Shown: positions 28,922-32,354 of the stretch, piece by piece
Layout of the letters: each line of letters opens with the position of its first letter
Numbering within the stretch: position 1 is the first letter of the stretch
Virus record (IMG/VR): IMGVR_UViG_3300022821_000075
Coordinates: 1 to 32,354 of that record
Strand: one strand, 5' to 3'
DNA from: a virus
DNA: 32,354 nucleotides
Made by a program: the position numbers and the translations under genes
The notes under the pieces: model-generated
Database searches by the model: none
Seen by the model: only the letters and a program-made list of their open reading frames with translations
What the model was told of the DNA's origin: nothing

Positions 28922-29451
28922 TCGAACCCCATAAACTTGATGAGTCTCCGCTCGATTTCTATTGCCTTGAGGTCCAAGTCATACGGCCCGTAGCTCTCCA
29001 TTGAGCGGGCGTGTCTCGCAGCCCACTCGCGGGCAACTTGCTCAATAAATTCTGAGGGCTGATCTGCGAACCACTCCAAGTAGTAGGCCCGGCCCATTAT
29101 TGCGTGTGTCCGGATCTCAAAGAATCTTCTGAACACTCTGGAACCCGGGTAGTGGAAAAACCCTGATGTTGGATAGATCAAAAACGGGATCAGGGCAAGA
29201 AGGGACCACCACGAAATGAAGGTCAACCAAAATATGACGGCGCACAGGAAAATAGAAAATGAAGTCAAGTAGACCTCAACCTTTTCTTGTTCAATAACGT
29301 GTGACGCTGTGTCATCGTCTATCCATATTCCAAGCGGGCCAAGATTAAACGCTGCCCGGCCCTGCCCCTTCTTGTCCTGGGGGTTATCGGACAAGCCTTT
29401 TGAAACGTGATGAATCAAGAATTTAGGAAAAGGAATTGGAAACCGTATCAT
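28918..29451 (-). CDS. Unknown protein with membrane hairpin
   Basis: 177 residues. A hydrophobic pair (VYLTSFSIFLCAVIFWLTFISWWSLLALIPFLIYP, ~60-95) predicts two membrane helices. The preceding 60 residues and the following 80 (RVFRRFFEIRTHAIMGRAYYLEWFADQPSEFIEQ..., a helical soluble tail) would lie on the same side. Start overlaps the small upstream gene (ATGA). No recognised family. An inner-membrane early protein could affect the host envelope or superinfection, a guess from topology only. Confidence 0.55.
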   Translation of the reverse strand: MIRFPIPFPKFLIHHVSKGLSDNPQDKKGQGRAAFNLGPLGIWIDDDTASHVIEQEKVEVYLTSFSIFLCAVIFWLTFISWWSLLALIPFLIYPTSGFFHYPGSRVFRRFFEIRTHAIMGRAYYLEWFADQPSEFIEQVAREWAARHARSMESYGPYDLDLKAIEIERRLIKFMGFE

Positions 29452-29591
29452 TTAGAAACCTCTGTTTGTGGTTGTTTATTGGTTGTTTTGTCCGGAATAT
29501 CAAAAAGGCTCGGAGGCTCCTTTTTTCTTGCAGCCTCACGCGCTTGCTCGATCCTCTTGTTGACATCTTCAAAATGTTTACTCGACTTCAT
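29448..29591 (-). CDS. 47-residue early protein
   Basis: ATG 29591, overlapping the HNH gene end by 14 nt and ending in an ATGA overlap with the membrane-protein gene; GAGGACGAAA precedes the start, resembling the leader of other genes here. Sequence: MKSSKHFEDVNKRIEQAREA followed by ARKKEPPSLFDIPDKTTNKQ, a charged helix then a Pro-rich tail. Both gene junctions fit, so it is probably real. No function assigned. Confidence 0.55.
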   Translation of the reverse strand: MKSSKHFEDVNKRIEQAREAARKKEPPSLFDIPDKTTNKQPQTEVSK

Positions 29592-29913
29592 TTTCGTCCT
29601 CGGCTTCCCAAAAGGCTATCACTTCAAAGGACTCGGGATATAGCCGGGTTCCTTTCTCGAGGTTGTAGTCTGCCGTTACGATTTGAAGGTTTCTACGGGA
29701 CGCTGTACGCTCCGGGCTTTTCTCGTGGTTAAAACACCACTCCTTGGGTACTGCGTGGTCCACAACGTAGCCGGGCGGTATCACTAAGCCCTCCGCGAAC
29801 CATTGAGCAAGCGTAATTTGTAGGGCTTCTGATTGCGCCTTGTTCCACGCCTTTTTCCGGTCGGTTCGCTTTTGGCTTATCCGGGGTCGCTTCTTTTTTT
29901 TAGCGTCACTCAT
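29578..29913 (-). CDS. HNH endonuclease-like protein
   Basis: 111 residues. After a basic N-terminus (KKKKRPRISQKRTDRKKAWNKAQ), GYVVDHAVPKEW carries the DH of the HNH ββα-metal fold. RNLQIVTADYNLEKG gives the Asn and final N..K of the family. It would nick or cleave DNA with a divalent metal. It may be a packaging-associated or homing enzyme. AGGAGGGAAAGG before the ATG is one of the few good SD sequences in the window. It overlaps the next gene downstream. Confidence 0.65.
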   Translation of the reverse strand: MSDAKKKKRPRISQKRTDRKKAWNKAQSEALQITLAQWFAEGLVIPPGYVVDHAVPKEWCFNHEKSPERTASRRNLQIVTADYNLEKGTRLYPESFEVIAFWEAEDENEVE

Positions 29914-30152
29914 TCCTTTCCCTCCTCTAGACGGGCTTTCTGAACCTCATCAATCAGCGCGTTTATGTCGTCTGAAAGCTGTTCATTCTCAAGACAAACG
30001 CTTTCCGCATATGCTTCCAGTGCTATCAAAGCGTGAGGGTCTTTGTCTGCTCGAAGCACAAGGTACTTGGCTTTGGGATCAACGGGTTTTCCGTTTGATT
30101 TCTGAACGGTGTAGCGTTTCATATCAAGACCGCCCTTTTTGTAACTAGCCAT
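29910..30152 (-). CDS. Small phage protein of a widespread unknown family
   Basis: 80 residues; ATG 30152, with another at 30122 (MKRYTV). KRYTVQKSNGKPVDPKAKYLVLRADKDPHALIALEAYAESV follows the pattern of a short phage protein family (strand, 'P.A.YLVLR.D.DPHA..AL..YA') seen in many tailed phages, with a helical acidic C-terminus. Function unknown. It ends 4 nt inside the HNH gene. Confidence 0.55.
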   Translation of the reverse strand: MASYKKGGLDMKRYTVQKSNGKPVDPKAKYLVLRADKDPHALIALEAYAESVCLENEQLSDDINALIDEVQKARLEEGKE

Positions 30153-30178
30153 TTTGTTTTACCCCTAACGTGTTGTTG

Positions 30179-31108
30179 TTATATTTTTTCTAATGGACCG
30201 TAATAGTCGAAATAATCTGATGAAACGTGTTCTGATTTATCTTCGTAAACGAACGATTCTCCGCTCCAAATGACATTGCACTTTTCTTGCTTGCACCAAT
30301 AATGCCCCTTTAGTGTGATTGTTGAATCATTTTCCCAGTCCACATCTCCCGCCGTGATTGGCTTGGGTTGGGTGGGTGGGAGTGGGGGTCGTGATTTTAA
30401 CTCAACTTGCCATGAACATATATGGCAAAAGTGGAAGTCTTCTACATCTATCTCGTCTACAAATAGAACGCTCTGCCCACACTCTGTTTTGAATCCAGGC
30501 GAAACGGTTCCGTCTATTTTGTTATGCCAAACCCAAACACAGGTCTTGTTATCCTTCCTTTCTCCCGAAGGCGTGGGGGTGAGCTTGCTGTCGAAGTATT
30601 CCTGAATGTCAGATAAGAACAGTCTTGTGTCGTGGCCTATCGGGGATTCACCTAATAGAAACGACTCGTCTTTTTCCTGCTCCTTGCTCAACCATTCAAT
30701 AAGCCCTTTGTAGCTCAACACTTCCGTTCTCGGCTCGGTTGGTGAGGGATCGGGGAGACAGGCTTTGTATCTCGGAGGACGCGGAACGATTGGGTTTGCC
30801 ACATCCTCATCGACCCCATATGGATAGAACTCGCCTTCGTAATACGAAGCTATATCCCAACTCGGAATATCATTACCATCTTCGCCCACAATCTCTACGA
30901 AGTATGTTCTGTGATTCACGCATCCGCCATTTATCGTATTTATCCACCCGTCTTCTCCCGAAGGCGTGGGGGTAGAGGCTAGGTGAACCTGTTCAACAAG
31001 CGTATCGGCTATTACTTTCAGCGTAGTTCTATCCAGTTCTGACAGTTTATACGTGTCAAGTATTTTATGAAAGTCCTGCCTAATACTGATTACTTTTTCT
31101 TTACTCAT
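30179..31108 (-). CDS. Multi-part Cys/His-rich early protein with TPTPSGE linkers
   Basis: 309 residues, GAGAC 1 nt before the ATG. Two TPTPSGE linkers (residues ~46-52 and ~177-183) divide it into a helical N-terminal part, a central beta/helix part (WINTINGGCVNHRTYFVEI..., YKGLIEWLSKEQEK) and a C-terminal part with CVWVWHNKIDG, ECGQSV, FCHICSWQ and WCKQEKCNVIWSG. The Cys/His pairs of the last part suggest zinc binding. The linkers are encoded by a 20-nt direct repeat (30561-30580 and 30954-30973). No function is assigned. A mosaic formed by fusion of small proteins is likely. Confidence 0.55.
   Translation of the reverse strand: MSKEKVISIRQDFHKILDTYKLSELDRTTLKVIADTLVEQVHLASTPTPSGEDGWINTINGGCVNHRTYFVEIVGEDGNDIPSWDIASYYEGEFYPYGVDEDVANPIVPRPPRYKACLPDPSPTEPRTEVLSYKGLIEWLSKEQEKDESFLLGESPIGHDTRLFLSDIQEYFDSKLTPTPSGERKDNKTCVWVWHNKIDGTVSPGFKTECGQSVLFVDEIDVEDFHFCHICSWQVELKSRPPLPPTQPKPITAGDVDWENDSTITLKGHYWCKQEKCNVIWSGESFVYEDKSEHVSSDYFDYYGPLEKI
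30561..30973 (-). repeat. Two 20-nt copies encoding TPTPSGE
   Basis: TCTCCCGAAGGCGTGGGGGT at 30561-30580 and again at 30954-30973 (+ strand spelling), both in the frame of the same gene and reading TPTPSGE on the - strand. Such exact DNA identity in a linker suggests a recombination site between modules. Confidence 0.6.
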
Positions 31109-31119
31109 TGTCTCCCTCG

Positions 31120-31375
31120 TTAAGCAGGTGTTTCGTTATGTGCAGAACAATCAGGCTGATCTCTTGGATCGTATTCTTCCCAATCATTACTGCGCTTTTC
31201 GTTTTCTGGAACTTGTTGGTCTAGCGGAATAGTGTGATTCTTCCAGTACACATTAGGGGCAGTTTTTCCAACCCTGTTTATGTCTCTTAGCGCAGGATGA
31301 GATTTTATCAGGTCATCCTCCGTGTACGTCTTGGTAGGGTCTGATACTCTGTAAATACCTGACCGAACGTGGCAT

Positions 31376-31403
<28 letters not shown>
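31120..31403 (-). CDS. Small unknown early protein
   Basis: 94 residues from ATG 31403, with GAGAC 4 nt upstream; a TTG at 31416 is in frame but less likely. TYEEAKAKCHVRSGIYRVSDPTKTYTEDDLIKSHPALRDIN is followed by a C-terminus rich in Pro, Asn and Asp (NDWEEYDPRDQPDCSAHNE). It overlaps the previous gene by 28 nt. The middle (RVGKTAPNVYWKNHTIPLD) resembles short Trp/His peptides in phage early proteins, but I name no family. Confidence 0.5.
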
Positions 31404-31985
<582 letters not shown>

Positions 31986-32005
<20 letters not shown>

Positions 32006-32330
32006 CGGGAGCCTCGGTTTTTAGGCTGTCATTAAACTGAATAAGCTCTTTGTATAGCGACTCGGGGATTTCTTCCCAACGGTGTCCGTCCCAGTTTTTT
32101 ATCGACCAATAAAAAAGCCCCTTCTTCTTCTTAGCGGTAAGCATTCCGTAATAATTCCCAATATTTCCTATTTCTTTCTTCATTTCCTCTCTTCCCGTAC
32201 TAGGGGTGGTTATTGCTTTTTCTTGTTGGATCTGTTTTTGGATCTTCTTTCTTCGGAGCTCCCTTCGCCAGTTGTACAGAATTTTATTAAAACGATACTC
32301 GGATAGGCGTTCTTCGTCTGTCCTCTTCAT
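31986..32330 (-). CDS. Small basic unknown phage protein
   Basis: 114 residues, GGGGGAGGG before the ATG (SD-like). The basic helical N-terminus (LYNWRRELRRKKIQKQIQQEK) and a TTPSTGREEM linker, like the TPTPSGE linkers nearby, precede GNYYGMLTAKKKKGLFYWSIKNWDGHRWEEIPESLYKELIQFND. This C-terminal segment resembles small phage proteins ('YYGxL..K..GxFYWSIxNxDG..WEEIP'). Role unknown. It overlaps the alanine-repeat gene by 20 nt. The window ends 24 nt later. Confidence 0.5.
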
Positions 32331-32354
32331 CCCTCCCCCTGCGTAACCGCTTGG

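Overview
The window is the late and part of the early region of a tailed (siphovirus-type) bacteriophage genome, with essentially all DNA used by phage genes. The + strand (1-20338) carries head, connector, tail and lysis genes in canonical siphophage order. The - strand (20432-32330) carries small early genes, including a phage SbcC/SbcD (gp46/gp47-like) nuclease pair, an HNH protein, an XRE-type regulator and many unknown proteins. Late-gene starts mostly lack a Shine-Dalgarno sequence and are preceded by A-rich stretches (for example at 6577, 17317 and 17893). That is usual in Bacteroidota and relatives, so such a host is my inference. No integrase, tRNA, CRISPR array or insertion sequence was seen.

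Left part: C-terminus of a minor head protein (1-650), a small HECIH protein (643-1041), a structured leader (1042-1299), scaffold-like protein (1300-2064), P22-type major capsid protein (2100-3236), small connector genes (3348-4932), two tandem tail-tube paralogs (4944-6038), a tail-assembly-chaperone pair joined by a clear -1 frameshift signal (6040-6572), tape measure (6577-8946), a 1565-residue tail hub/fibre protein (8946-13643), two small proteins and a 1038-residue fibre (14168-17284). A lysis block follows: anchored coil protein, three-TM holin candidate, Sec-exported cysteine endolysin and nested spanin-like pair (17893-20338). Strong hairpins lie at 17788-17823 and 20341-20380, the latter at the convergent junction of the two strands.

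Right part: early transcription runs right to left. Three short units (genes starting at 28652, 27771 and 27135) are each preceded by the same ~40-bp repeat, which reads GGAAC-N16-CGT(A/G) and looks like an ECF-sigma-type promoter. Eight early start codons have GAGAC 1-6 nt upstream. One of these genes (26163-26489) has ATA where the start should be. A palindromic operator with a sigma70-like -10 precedes the XRE regulator gene (25908-26099), which heads the unit containing the SbcCD genes. The sbcC-like gene has an in-frame 213-bp tandem duplication of its Walker-A start. Other oddities are a DnaQ-type exonuclease homolog that has lost key acidic residues and an alanine-repeat gene built on a CAG-type trinucleotide tract.

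The most interesting things for follow-up are the early-gene control signals (ECF-like repeats, GAGAC start motif, ATA start), the SbcC duplication and the structured leader plus repeated A7CGAGG element in front of head genes.
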